Source: JANMES01 sp038329865 (GTDB taxonomy: Bacteria; Planctomycetota; Phycisphaerae; Tepidisphaerales; Tepidisphaeraceae). Taken from it: 64,000 nt of DNA. The stretch is from NCBI GenBank assembly GCA_038329865.1, contig JBBQNK010000006.1, positions 1-64,000 of the forward strand. The letters are read 5' to 3'. Positions 25,688 to 33,468 of this stretch are shown here, one piece after another. A program made the position numbers and the translations under genes. Under the pieces are notes generated by a model. That model worked only from the letters and a program-made list of their open reading frames with translations. It had not been told where the DNA came from and did not search any database. Within the stretch, counting starts at the first letter, position 1. Every line of letters starts with the position of its first letter.

Positions 25688-25996
25688 ATGAAAACAAAAT
25701 CGCATCGAGTCAACCGACATCAAATAAAATTTTTTCGCAAGCTGCGAAGCAACCCCGACGGTCTGCCTCTGGAGCAGTGGCCTCCCGGGCCGACTATGGC
25801 GCGCTGGATGAATCAGCCGGCGTTTTCCGATCGGATGCAATCGATGATGGCCGTTCGAAAATTGGAGACGGAGTTTAATGCAGAAGCGGCACAGGCCAAG
25901 GCGCTGCGCCTGTTTCTAGACGGCGCTGGTGATCCGATTGCCCTGGCGAAGCTAGTCGTGAAGATGAGCCGCGAATTACGAAGAAAAGCCCGCTGA
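25688..25996 (+). CDS. Small hypothetical protein upstream of miaB
   Basis: The 102-residue product is basic, rich in Arg/Lys and probably mostly helical, with a tryptophan-containing middle (QWPPGPTMARWMNQP). It has no signal peptide or membrane span. AGGAG lies 7 nt before the ATG, which supports translation. It ends about 50 nt before miaB on the same strand and may share its transcript. I recognise no family; a nucleic-acid-binding role would fit the charge but is speculative. Confidence 0.6.
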   Translation: MKTKSHRVNRHQIKFFRKLRSNPDGLPLEQWPPGPTMARWMNQPAFSDRMQSMMAVRKLETEFNAEAAQAKALRLFLDGAGDPIALAKLVVKMSRELRRKAR

Positions 25997-26045
25997 AATG
26001 CCCCGGTTTGCCTGTGGGCCGACCGTCGGCGAGAATGGAACGGAC

Positions 26046-27584
26046 ATGAAACGCAAGCTGTACATGGAAACCTTCGGCTGCCAGATGAACGTGCTCGACA
26101 GTGAGCTGGTTCTTTCGCAACTCCGCGCTCAAGGCTACGAATCGACCGAAGACCGCGAGCAGGCCGACGTGATTTTGTACAACACCTGCTCGGTGCGCGA
26201 GCATGCCGAGCAGAAAGTCTGGAGCCGTCTCGGCGAGCTGCGCCCGCGCAAGGCGGCGGACCCGTCGATCGTCATCGGCGTGATCGGCTGCATGGCCGAG
26301 CGCGATGCTTCCAATATTTTCGAGCGCTTCCCCCACGTCGATCTGCTCTGCGGCCCAGGCGAGTTGGACAAGCTCGCGGGCATGGTTCACAACGCCGTGA
26401 TCACCAGCGGCGGCGGCGACGTGACCCCGCGGCAGACGGCGCTGATGGGATCGAACGTGCGCCGATCGAGCACCCTGGCGGCGGCGGAGGACAATCTCGA
26501 GCTGCTCGATCTTTCGCGCAGCATTTCGGCCGAGGACAATCTTGCACAGGCGTACGTTCGCATCACGCGCGGGTGCAACAAGTTCTGCACGTACTGCGTT
26601 GTGCCGTACACGCGCGGGCCGGAAGTGCATCGGCCGCCGCAGAACATCATCGACGAGGTGAAGCGGTTGGCCGACGTGGGCGTGCTGGAGGTGACGCTGC
26701 TCGGGCAGACGATCAACCACTACGCCTTCGATCACGGCGACGGGCGGAAGACGACGTTCGCGGATTTGCTGTACCAGATCCACGAGGCCGTGCCGCACCT
26801 GCCGCGGCTGCGGTTCGTCACCAGCTTCCCGCGCGACTTCACCAACGAAGCCCTACAGGCGATGCGCGACTGCGAAAGAATCTGCCGCTACCTGCACGCC
26901 CCGGCCCAGCACGGCAGCGACCGCATTCTCAAGCTGATGAACCGCGGCTACACGGTAGCGATGTACGACGACTTCGCCGCCCGCGCCCGCGAGTTTATGC
27001 CGGACGTGAGCATCGCCAGCGATTTTATCGTCGGCTTTCCGACGGAGACGGAAGAAGAATTCATCGCGACCAAGGAGATGGTCCGCCGCAGCAGGTTTAA
27101 GAACAGCTTCATCTTCAAGTACAGCCCGCGGCCGGGAACCACCGCGATCGACCGCTTCAAGGACGACGTGCCCGAAGCGATTAAGAAGCGCCGGAACAAT
27201 GAACTACTCGCGGTGCAGACAGAATCCGTCATGCAGACCAATCGTGAAATGATCGGGAAAGTCTTCGAGGTGATGGTCGAAGGTGAAAGCAAAATGGTGA
27301 CGCGCGCCAAAGCATACCCGTCGAGCAACGTTGAACTCGGTTGGAACAAAAATCGATCTCCCCAATCAGCGGTGAGCGAAGTGAACATTGCAATCGGAGA
27401 GAACACAACCATCCGCACCCAACTTGTCGGTCGCACGCGCGGTGATCAGATCGTCGTCTTCGACGGAGATTCATCCCTCAAGGGAAAATTGCTCGATGTG
27501 GAAATCACCGACGCGAAAAATCTGACGCTGTTCGCAAAGCAACTTGAAATGTCGAGTGTTTCTTCGGACGGAAGAAGGGGATGA
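26046..27584 (+). CDS. miaB: tRNA-2-methylthio-N6-dimethylallyladenosine synthase
   Basis: MiaB adds the methylthio group to i6A37 of tRNAs reading UNN codons. The 512-residue sequence carries the N-terminal UPF0004 domain with cluster ligands C12, C48 and C82, the radical-SAM motif CNKFCTYC (C177, C181, C184) and a C-terminal TRAM domain (about 395-505). The ATG at 26046 gives the usual MKRKLYMETFGCQMN opening; an earlier in-frame ATG at 25998 adds 16 residues of unconserved sequence. The TRAM domain appears somewhat longer than usual. The stop codon sits on the edge of the 27583-27660 hairpin. Confidence 0.94.
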   Translation: MKRKLYMETFGCQMNVLDSELVLSQLRAQGYESTEDREQADVILYNTCSVREHAEQKVWSRLGELRPRKAADPSIVIGVIGCMAERDASNIFERFPHVDLLCGPGELDKLAGMVHNAVITSGGGDVTPRQTALMGSNVRRSSTLAAAEDNLELLDLSRSISAEDNLAQAYVRITRGCNKFCTYCVVPYTRGPEVHRPPQNIIDEVKRLADVGVLEVTLLGQTINHYAFDHGDGRKTTFADLLYQIHEAVPHLPRLRFVTSFPRDFTNEALQAMRDCERICRYLHAPAQHGSDRILKLMNRGYTVAMYDDFAARAREFMPDVSIASDFIVGFPTETEEEFIATKEMVRRSRFKNSFIFKYSPRPGTTAIDRFKDDVPEAIKKRRNNELLAVQTESVMQTNREMIGKVFEVMVEGESKMVTRAKAYPSSNVELGWNKNRSPQSAVSEVNIAIGENTTIRTQLVGRTRGDQIVVFDGDSSLKGKLLDVEITDAKNLTLFAKQLEMSSVSSDGRRG

Positions 27585-27660
27585 ACACAGAGTCACAGAG
27601 AAGAGAAAGAAATCAAAGTCTAAGTTCTTCTCTTCTCTGTGCCTCTGTGTCTCTGTGTTC
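27583..27660. repeat. Short-tandem-unit hairpin after miaB
   Basis: The left arm (27583-27611) and right arm (27625-27660) are built of CACAGAG-type units. The left arm lacks about one unit relative to the right. The same family of units makes the hairpin at 39828-39912. It lies between the convergent miaB and permease genes. Confidence 0.8.
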
Positions 27661-27681
27661 AAATCATCCTCGCTCCCGCTT

Positions 27682-28572
27682 TCACCCCTTCACCGCACCC
27701 GTCGATAATCCCGCAATAAAATCCTTCTGGAGGACAAAAAACAAAATGCCCACCGGCAGAATGCTCAATAAAGTTCCCGCCATCAGCACGCCGTAATCAG
27801 CTTGGAATTCCGGGAGGCTCATCATGTTCGCAAGGCCCATCGGTAGCGTGTACTTCGCTTCATCCTGCAGCACGATTTGCGGCCAGAGGTAGCTGTTCCA
27901 CGTGCCGATGAAGGTCATCAACGTGAACGCGCCGACCATCGGCCGCACGATCGGCAAGGCGACATCCCACCACAATCTCAGCTCGCTGCAGCCGTCGATT
28001 CGGCCGGCGTGGAGTAGCTCGTCGGGCACCTGGCTCATCGCCTGGCGGAACAGGAACATGCCGAACACGCTCACCGCGCCGGGCACGAGGATGGCCGCGT
28101 AGCTGTTGATCCAGCCGAGGTGGTGCATCAATTCATACGAGCCGGCCAGCAGCACCTGCCCCGGCAAAAGGAGCGTAAGGAGCATGACGGCCATCAACGG
28201 CTTCTGCCCGCGGAAGCGGTACTTGGCCAGCGCGAATCCTCCGAGGCTACTGAGCGTGACGACGAGCACCGTTTGCGTACAGGCGAGGAAAATCGAGTTG
28301 GTGAGCCATCGCGAAAATCCATCACGAGCGAGGAGCTTGCGGAAATTGTCGAGGGTGAGTCTACCGAGATGATCCCAAGGCAGAAAATCGTATTTGAAAA
28401 GATCGTCGCCGGTTTTGAGCGTGGCGCAGATCAGCCAGACCATCGGCACGGTGCAGACGATCGCGCCGAGAATCAGCGGGATGTGCAGAAGTGCCGTCAC
28501 GAGAAAGGAGGACGACGATGATTGACTGCGACCCGCTGAAGCGGGGCGACCGGCCGGAGAAGATCGCATCAC
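27682..28572 (-). CDS. Carbohydrate ABC transporter permease (MalG-type)
   Basis: The 296-residue inner-membrane protein has six hydrophobic segments from about residue 22 and the EAA-type loop for ATPase contact (ELLHAGRIDGCSELRLWWDV followed by ALPIVRPMVGAF, about 190-220). It ends with the MalG-typical LQKDFIAGLSTGAVKG. It overlaps the upstream permease gene by 4 nt and so forms an operon. Residues about 6-16 (AGRPASAGR) are encoded by a CCGCTGAAGCGG palindrome, suggesting that the start region grew by repeat insertion. The ATPase is not encoded nearby and is presumably shared. Confidence 0.92.
   Translation of the reverse strand: MMRSSPAGRPASAGRSQSSSSSFLVTALLHIPLILGAIVCTVPMVWLICATLKTGDDLFKYDFLPWDHLGRLTLDNFRKLLARDGFSRWLTNSIFLACTQTVLVVTLSSLGGFALAKYRFRGQKPLMAVMLLTLLLPGQVLLAGSYELMHHLGWINSYAAILVPGAVSVFGMFLFRQAMSQVPDELLHAGRIDGCSELRLWWDVALPIVRPMVGAFTLMTFIGTWNSYLWPQIVLQDEAKYTLPMGLANMMSLPEFQADYGVLMAGTLLSILPVGILFFVLQKDFIAGLSTGAVKG
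28528..28550. repeat. CCGCTGAAGCGG-core palindrome inside a permease gene
   Basis: The imperfect palindrome lies in the first 15 codons of the MalG-type permease gene and contributes the residues GRPASAGR. It shares its core with 30951-31015 and 35741-35767. Confidence 0.6.
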
Positions 28573-29498
28573 GATTCCTCGAGCTTGGTGGAGATGCGGC
28601 GCTGCACCAGCGCGACGGTCACGATCAGCAGCACCAGCGTCCAGCCGATCGCCGACGCGTAGCCGAGATCGCCTACGCTCCAGCCGCTCATGAAAAGGTA
28701 CATCACGATCGTGAGCGCACGGCTCAGCGGGCCGGCGGATTGCTGGAAGAGCACGTACGGCAGCTCGAACAGCTGGAACGCGCCGATGGTGGTGACGAGG
28801 ATCATGAAGATCAGCACCGGCCTAATGCCGGGGAGCGTGACGTGGAAAAACGTCGCCCAGTTGCCGGCGCCATCGACGGCGGCGGCGTCATAAAGCTCCG
28901 CATCCACCGACTGCAGCGCGGCCAGGAAGTAGATCATCGCGTAGCCGACGGAAAGCCACAGTCCGGCGATGAGCGTGGAGACCATCGCCAGGTTCGGATC
29001 ACTCAGCCAGTTCACCTCGATCGGCCGGCGCAGAAGTTGGCTGAGGAAATGATTCAGCAACCCGCTGCGTGGGCTCATCAGCTGCGCGAACAACACCGCG
29101 GCGAACACCGAGCCGACGAGGTGCGTCGAGAAAAACGCGAACCGAAACACCGGCTTCGCCCGCACGCGTTTGCTGTTGAGCAGCACGGCCAATCCGAGCG
29201 CGGCGGGGATCTGCAGCAGCGGAAACACGATCGCGTAGCCGATCGTATTAGCGGCGGCGAGCCAGAAGAGGCGGTCGGCGATGAGGAATTTGAAATTCTC
29301 AAAGCCGACGAATCGCGAATCGCGCGGGCCGATGGTTTTGTAGAAGCTGAGCGCGAACGATCGCGTCAGCGGGTAAATCATGAACGTGCAGAAGAGGATC
29401 GCAAATGGCGCGACGAATAAGTACGGCGAATATCGGGACTGCCAAGCCCACCATCGCGACGGCGAGGCGGCGGAATCTGCGATGCTGGAGTCGCTCAT
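28569..29498 (-). CDS. Carbohydrate ABC transporter permease (MalF-type)
   Basis: The 309-residue inner-membrane protein starts with a short cytoplasmic tail and its first span at about 27-46 (YLFVAPFAILFCTFMIYPLT). The EAA loop with ATPase contact is visible (ELYDAAAVDGAGNWATFFHV followed by TLPGIRPVLI, about 205-235). It overlaps the binding-protein gene upstream and the MalG-type gene downstream by 4 nt each, the tight coupling expected of subunits made in equal amounts. Sugar specificity cannot be told. Confidence 0.92.
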   Translation of the reverse strand: MSDSSIADSAASPSRWWAWQSRYSPYLFVAPFAILFCTFMIYPLTRSFALSFYKTIGPRDSRFVGFENFKFLIADRLFWLAAANTIGYAIVFPLLQIPAALGLAVLLNSKRVRAKPVFRFAFFSTHLVGSVFAAVLFAQLMSPRSGLLNHFLSQLLRRPIEVNWLSDPNLAMVSTLIAGLWLSVGYAMIYFLAALQSVDAELYDAAAVDGAGNWATFFHVTLPGIRPVLIFMILVTTIGAFQLFELPYVLFQQSAGPLSRALTIVMYLFMSGWSVGDLGYASAIGWTLVLLIVTVALVQRRISTKLEES

Positions 29499-30880
29499 TC
29501 GTCGAACCTCCCGAACGCGATGCGCTTGCGCACCTCGGCATCGGCGTCGATCAGCCAGCCGGCGATCCGCTGATCGAGCCCGGCCTCTTCGCCGTTTTTG
29601 ATCGCGATCTCAGCGCGGCTGAGCACCTGCGCCAGCGCCTGGCCCGCGAGCGTAGTGAACGGCGTGACGTATCGATCCGGCAGCTGCCGGGCGAGATCGA
29701 TGTACAGCTCGCCGATCTTCTGGCCGTTGAAAAGTTCATCGGGCTCGTGCCAGCTCGAGTCGTCCCATGCTTCGATCACCGGCGGCAGCGTGCCGGTGTA
29801 TTGCGATCGCGCCTGCATGGCGGCCGGCGAGAGGTAGAGGAATTGCAGCAACCGCCACGACTTTTCCGGGTCGCGCGCCTGCTTCGGGATGGCGATCATC
29901 GTGCCGCCCCAGGTGGCGGTCGGCGCGTCGGTCGGATCGAACCGCGGCAGCGGCATCATCGCGAGCTTGCCCTTGAGTTCACGGCCGGAAGTTTTGATCA
30001 CGCCGGTGCGCCAGTCGGGCGTGATGAAGCAGGCGAGATCGCCATGAGTCAAGTCGCGCAGCCAGACGTTCGATCCCGGCGAAGAATCCGCGCCGATCGC
30101 GCGATCGCCGACGACGCAGTGCGCGTAGAACGCGACGGTGGCCGCCACGCGCGGATCGGTCATGTGCGAGGTGTTGTCCGAATCGAGCAGGTTGATGTGC
30201 CGCTGCAGCAGCATGACCTGCAGCCCATCGGAGCTGTTGACGGCCAGCTCCATCGCGCGGCGGCGGGGAAATCCGTGGGCGGCCCAGTAGGTTTGAAAGG
30301 CGAGGCATTTTTCCTGAAACGCCGGCCAAGTTTTAGCTTCGTCGAGCTTCACGCCGGCTTTCTCGAACAGGTCGCGGCGGTAGGTGATCGAGACCGGGTG
30401 CACGTCGTGCGGCACGCCGAAGATCACGCCTTGCTTGCTCCATGGAGCGAGCCGGCTCGGCAGGATGCGCTTGTCCCACCCGCTGGCGGCGAGCCTATCA
30501 TTCAGCGGCAGAAAGCCGATTTCATTCAGCGGCGGTCGGAAGAATCGCCCGACGCTGCCGATCTCGATTTCAACCAGGTCGGGCACGTCGTTCGCGTCGC
30601 CGCCATTGTCGAAGATGGAGTTGAGGCGCACGGTGATTGCCTGGTTGCCGATCAATTTAATGCCGACGGTTTGGCCGGTTTCCTGGCGGTAGAGATCAAC
30701 CAGCGGCGTGCGCGTCGCGTTCTTCGAGCCGTCGCCGCGAAAGATGCGGGCGTGCAGGTCGGTGAAAGTCCAGACGGTGAGGTCCGTCTTTGCCGGCGAA
30801 CTCCGTGTGGCGATCACCGCGCCGCACACCGTGGCGGCGAGGATCATGATCAGGATCGGTTTGCCCAGTGGAAAGGACAC
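29495..30880 (-). CDS. Extracellular sugar-binding protein of an ABC transporter (SBP family 1)
   Basis: The 461-residue protein has an N-terminal signal sequence or anchor (PILIMILAATVCGAVIAT; the cysteine context is not a good lipobox) and the family 1 binding-protein layout, with VPDLVEIEIGSVGRFF, GVIFGVPHDVHPVSITYRRD and WGGTMIAIPKQARDPEKSWR around the hinge. The start is a GTG at 30880. As first gene of the operon it would deliver a sugar or oligosaccharide to the two permeases. Length is slightly above the family's common 420-440 residues. Ligand unknown. Confidence 0.88.
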   Translation of the reverse strand: MSFPLGKPILIMILAATVCGAVIATRSSPAKTDLTVWTFTDLHARIFRGDGSKNATRTPLVDLYRQETGQTVGIKLIGNQAITVRLNSIFDNGGDANDVPDLVEIEIGSVGRFFRPPLNEIGFLPLNDRLAASGWDKRILPSRLAPWSKQGVIFGVPHDVHPVSITYRRDLFEKAGVKLDEAKTWPAFQEKCLAFQTYWAAHGFPRRRAMELAVNSSDGLQVMLLQRHINLLDSDNTSHMTDPRVAATVAFYAHCVVGDRAIGADSSPGSNVWLRDLTHGDLACFITPDWRTGVIKTSGRELKGKLAMMPLPRFDPTDAPTATWGGTMIAIPKQARDPEKSWRLLQFLYLSPAAMQARSQYTGTLPPVIEAWDDSSWHEPDELFNGQKIGELYIDLARQLPDRYVTPFTTLAGQALAQVLSRAEIAIKNGEEAGLDQRIAGWLIDADAEVRKRIAFGRFDE

Positions 30881-30950
30881 GCGAAGCGAGTATCCCGCTG
30901 CGTGCGTGGTGAAGCAAGCAAAGGACCGGAACTGCGCCGGTACACGATTG

Positions 30951-31015
30951 GCGGTCAGCCCGCTTCAGCGGCTTTTCCGGGGATTTACTTCAACCCGCTG
31001 AAGCGGGCTGACCGC
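30951..31015. repeat. Perfect 21-bp inverted repeat of CCGCTGAAGCGG units
   Basis: Arms 30951-30971 and 30995-31015 are exact reverse complements around a 23-nt loop, and each arm contains the CCGCTGAAGCGG palindrome. It lies in the divergent promoter region between the binding-protein gene and the Fur-family gene. Confidence 0.75.
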
Positions 31016-31072
31016 GAACATGAACTTCATCACCGGTTGCCCGCGTGCTGCGAACGATTTAGACTTTCAACC

Positions 31073-31612
31073 ATGCCGCTCAGCCCACACATTCTCCCGA
31101 GCCTGCCCAAGGCGAACGTGAACACGAATCCGATCGCCACGCAGTTCGATCCGGTGTGCGCGGTCTTTCGGCGATACCTGCACGCCGAGAAGCTGAAGTT
31201 CACGCCAGAGCGCGCGATGATCCTCGACGCGACGTTGCGGAAGGAAGGCCTCTTCGACCCCGAAAGCCTGGCGGCCGATTTAAAATCGCTCGGCCATCGC
31301 GCGAGCCGCGCAACGGTTTATCGCACGCTCGCGCATCTGCAGGACGCGGGAATTCTCAAGCAGGTATTTTTCGATAACAAGCAGAGCTACTACGAGGTGA
31401 TCGCCGGGCGGCAGACGAAGGATTATTTGATCTGCGTTTCCACCGGCAAGCTGATCGAGTTCAGCAGCGATCGGCTGAAGAAGCTGCGCGACGAGATCTG
31501 CGCGCAGCATGGGTTTGATCCGATCAGCCACCAGTTCCACATATTCGGCATCAGCCCGGAGGCCAAGGCGGCGGACAAGTTGAAGGCAAAAGTTACAGGC
31601 GCGAAAAAGTAG
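31073..31612 (+). CDS. Fur-family transcriptional regulator lacking canonical metal ligands
   Basis: The 179-residue protein has a Fur winged-helix domain (LKFTPERAMILDATLRKEGL and SRATVYRTLAHLQDAGIL, about 40-103) and the dimerisation domain. The usual HHDHLICLDCGK segment reads TKDYLICVSTGK: the histidines and the second cysteine are replaced, and the C-terminal CxxC is absent (HIFGIS in place of YGxC). It could sense metal through other residues, sense something else or be metal-independent. The start at 31073 was chosen because the reading frame is open far upstream but not protein-like. It is divergent from the ABC transporter operon and may regulate it. Confidence 0.85.
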   Translation: MPLSPHILPSLPKANVNTNPIATQFDPVCAVFRRYLHAEKLKFTPERAMILDATLRKEGLFDPESLAADLKSLGHRASRATVYRTLAHLQDAGILKQVFFDNKQSYYEVIAGRQTKDYLICVSTGKLIEFSSDRLKKLRDEICAQHGFDPISHQFHIFGISPEAKAADKLKAKVTGAKK

Positions 31613-31641
31613 CGACGATGAGTTGGAGAAAAAGTCGCGGC

Positions 31642-31731
31642 TTAGCAGAGGGCGGCGAATGTCGCGAGCGCCAGGATGGCGATCTTGATTTTCTTGTCCC
31701 AGTAAAGCGGGTTGTACAACACGTTGCTCAC
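31642..31731 (-). CDS. 29-residue membrane peptide
   Basis: A GTG at 31731 follows an AAAGGAG Shine-Dalgarno site by 7 nt and opens a 29-codon ORF. The peptide has a short aromatic head (NVLYNPLYWDKK) and a hydrophobic helix (IKIAILALATFAALC) ending in cysteine, the layout of small single-span membrane proteins. Upstream codons in this frame look non-coding, which supports the short start. It is convergent with the Fur-family gene. No family recognised. Confidence 0.45.
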   Translation of the reverse strand: MSNVLYNPLYWDKKIKIAILALATFAALC

Positions 31732-32019
31732 AGGAAACTCCTTTAATGACAACAGACTTACATCAAACCTCGTGCCGGGGCGAATTTGCACTTGGCAGCG
31801 AACTGGCGCGGCCGATTTAGGCGGGAAAATCATGATTCATTGCAGCGCGAGTTTGACGGTTATTCCTCATGATGCGTGGACGCATCGTTTGAGAGGATTT
31901 TCAGTGTCGCCTGTTTCTGGAAAACAACGGCGGAAAATGATTTGAGGCATAACTTATTACCGGACTTTCAAAACGCCTGAAACCCGCCGGTGTAACGTTC
32001 GGGTGAACTAAACTCTGTT

Positions 32020-32829
32020 ATGAACACGCATGTGATCGATCATCCGCAAATGCAAACTCGCCTCCGTATCGGCAGCGTGAGCTTTCTCAACGCCAAGCCG
32101 CTGATCTTCGGGCTGGAGGACGAACCGATGGCGGCGCTGTCGCTGGCGGTGCCGTCGATGCTGGCGGATTTGCTGCGGTCGAGTGCGGTGGACGTGGCGC
32201 TGCTGCCGGTGATCGATTATCAGCGGCTGGAGGGTTTGCGGATCATCCCCGCCGGCGGGATCGGCTGTAATGGGCCGACGCTGACGGTGCGCATCTTCAG
32301 CAAGCAGCCGATCGAGACAATTGAGACGCTCGCGTGCGATCCGGATAGCCACACGTCGGTCGCACTGTCGGCGGTGATCATGGCTGAGCGATACGGTCGG
32401 CGGCCGCGGCAGGTGGATTTGCGCGACCGCTCTTTACCGGCTGACACGGCTCGGCTGCTCATCGGCGATAAAGTCATCACCGAAGAGCCGGCGGGGTTTG
32501 AGCATCAACTCGATCTCGGGCAGGCGTGGAAAGATCTCACCGGCCTGCCGTTTATCTTCGCCGTCTGGATGGCGCGGCCTGGTGCAGAACTCGGTGACTG
32601 GCCGGCACGACTCGAACGCGCCAAGCGCGACGGGCTGGCGAATATTGAGCAAATTCTTGCGACGCACGCCCGTACTCTCGGCTGGCCGACGGAAATCGCC
32701 CGCGGTTACCTGACCGAATCTTTGCGATTTGACGTGGGAGCGCGGGAACTCGAAGCGATCGCACTCTTCCATCGACTGGCGGCCAAGCACGGATTGATTC
32801 CTTCGCCGGCGCAATCCTTACGATTTTGA
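32020..32829 (+). CDS. mqnA: Chorismate dehydratase, futalosine menaquinone pathway
   Basis: MqnA converts chorismate to 3-[(1-carboxyvinyl)oxy]benzoate, the first step of the futalosine route to menaquinone. The 269-residue periplasmic-binding-protein-like sequence has the family features RIGSVSFLNAKPLIFGL near the start, DVALLPVIDYQRLEGLRIIP and FIFAVWMARPGAEL. An internal ATG 11 codons in (MQTRLRIGSV) is an alternative start. No other mqn gene is in the window. A polyprenyl synthase and sdhB elsewhere in the window fit a menaquinone-based respiratory chain. Confidence 0.9.
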   Translation: MNTHVIDHPQMQTRLRIGSVSFLNAKPLIFGLEDEPMAALSLAVPSMLADLLRSSAVDVALLPVIDYQRLEGLRIIPAGGIGCNGPTLTVRIFSKQPIETIETLACDPDSHTSVALSAVIMAERYGRRPRQVDLRDRSLPADTARLLIGDKVITEEPAGFEHQLDLGQAWKDLTGLPFIFAVWMARPGAELGDWPARLERAKRDGLANIEQILATHARTLGWPTEIARGYLTESLRFDVGARELEAIALFHRLAAKHGLIPSPAQSLRF

Positions 32830-32850
32830 AATGAACTTTTGTTGAGGGAA

Positions 32851-33468
32851 TTATCGCAGCGCGTTCTGAATCTTCCTGCCGATCTGCGCTTCCAACACTT
32901 TATCGCGGCCGACAGCGTACCAACTCTGTTGCGATTGCCTGACCCCTTCGTCGTCGTAAAACTCCGTGCCGGGCGGGAACGCGCCGAAGGCGTCGCGGTA
33001 CTGGATTGCAGTCGTCACGCGGCGCTCAAAGGCTGATGATCGTTCGATGATCACTTTCACGGCCGCTTCGAATTGGCCAGCGTCGGTCTTCTGGATTTCG
33101 AACCGGATCGTCCGGCGATAGGTGGCGATGGAACTCTGCGCCAGGTCTTCTGAATAAGGCACATCGTTGCGCCAGAACTCAGTGAAGTACTTGGAAATCA
33201 GCGGCTTGGTCGTCAGCACGCCTTCGCGGTAATCGGTGCGGTCGATCGCGAAGAGATAGCTGATCGCAACGTGGTCGCACGCTTTCCAGAGCTTGTCGTA
33301 ATCGTCGGCGGTGATGACCGTGCTGGCCGGCTGATCGACCCAGTACTGGATCGTCGCCGTCTCCGGCTTGACCGCGGTGACGGAGTTGCCCGAACCGGCG
33401 CGCGGGTTGCTGTTCACGCAGCCGGCGAGCAGCAAAGAGGCCAATGTTGTGAGCGCGAGCCTTCGCAT
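32851..33468 (-). CDS. Lipoprotein co-transcribed with pyruvate kinase
   Basis: The ATG at 33468 overlaps the last base of the pyk stop codon, indicating translational coupling. The 205-residue product has a lipoprotein signal (MRRLALTTLASLLLAGC). The mature part (about 40-200) is a mixed alpha/beta domain with no motif I recognise, containing YREGVLTTKPLISKYF and FPPGTEFYDDEGV. It would be anchored in the envelope. Why it is coupled to a glycolytic gene is not evident. Lipoprotein call is confident; function unknown. Confidence 0.8.
   Translation of the reverse strand: MRRLALTTLASLLLAGCVNSNPRAGSGNSVTAVKPETATIQYWVDQPASTVITADDYDKLWKACDHVAISYLFAIDRTDYREGVLTTKPLISKYFTEFWRNDVPYSEDLAQSSIATYRRTIRFEIQKTDAGQFEAAVKVIIERSSAFERRVTTAIQYRDAFGAFPPGTEFYDDEGVRQSQQSWYAVGRDKVLEAQIGRKIQNALR

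Noticed and set aside
25334..25840. 168-codon minus-strand frame in the gap before miaB
   Set aside because: It overlaps the better supported small genes on the plus strand, has no ribosome-binding site and looks like translated non-coding DNA with basic low-complexity ends.
29405..31072. Long N-terminal extension of the Fur-family frame
   Set aside because: The upstream part is antisense to the binding-protein and permease genes and has no protein-like pattern. The Fur protein starts naturally at 31073.
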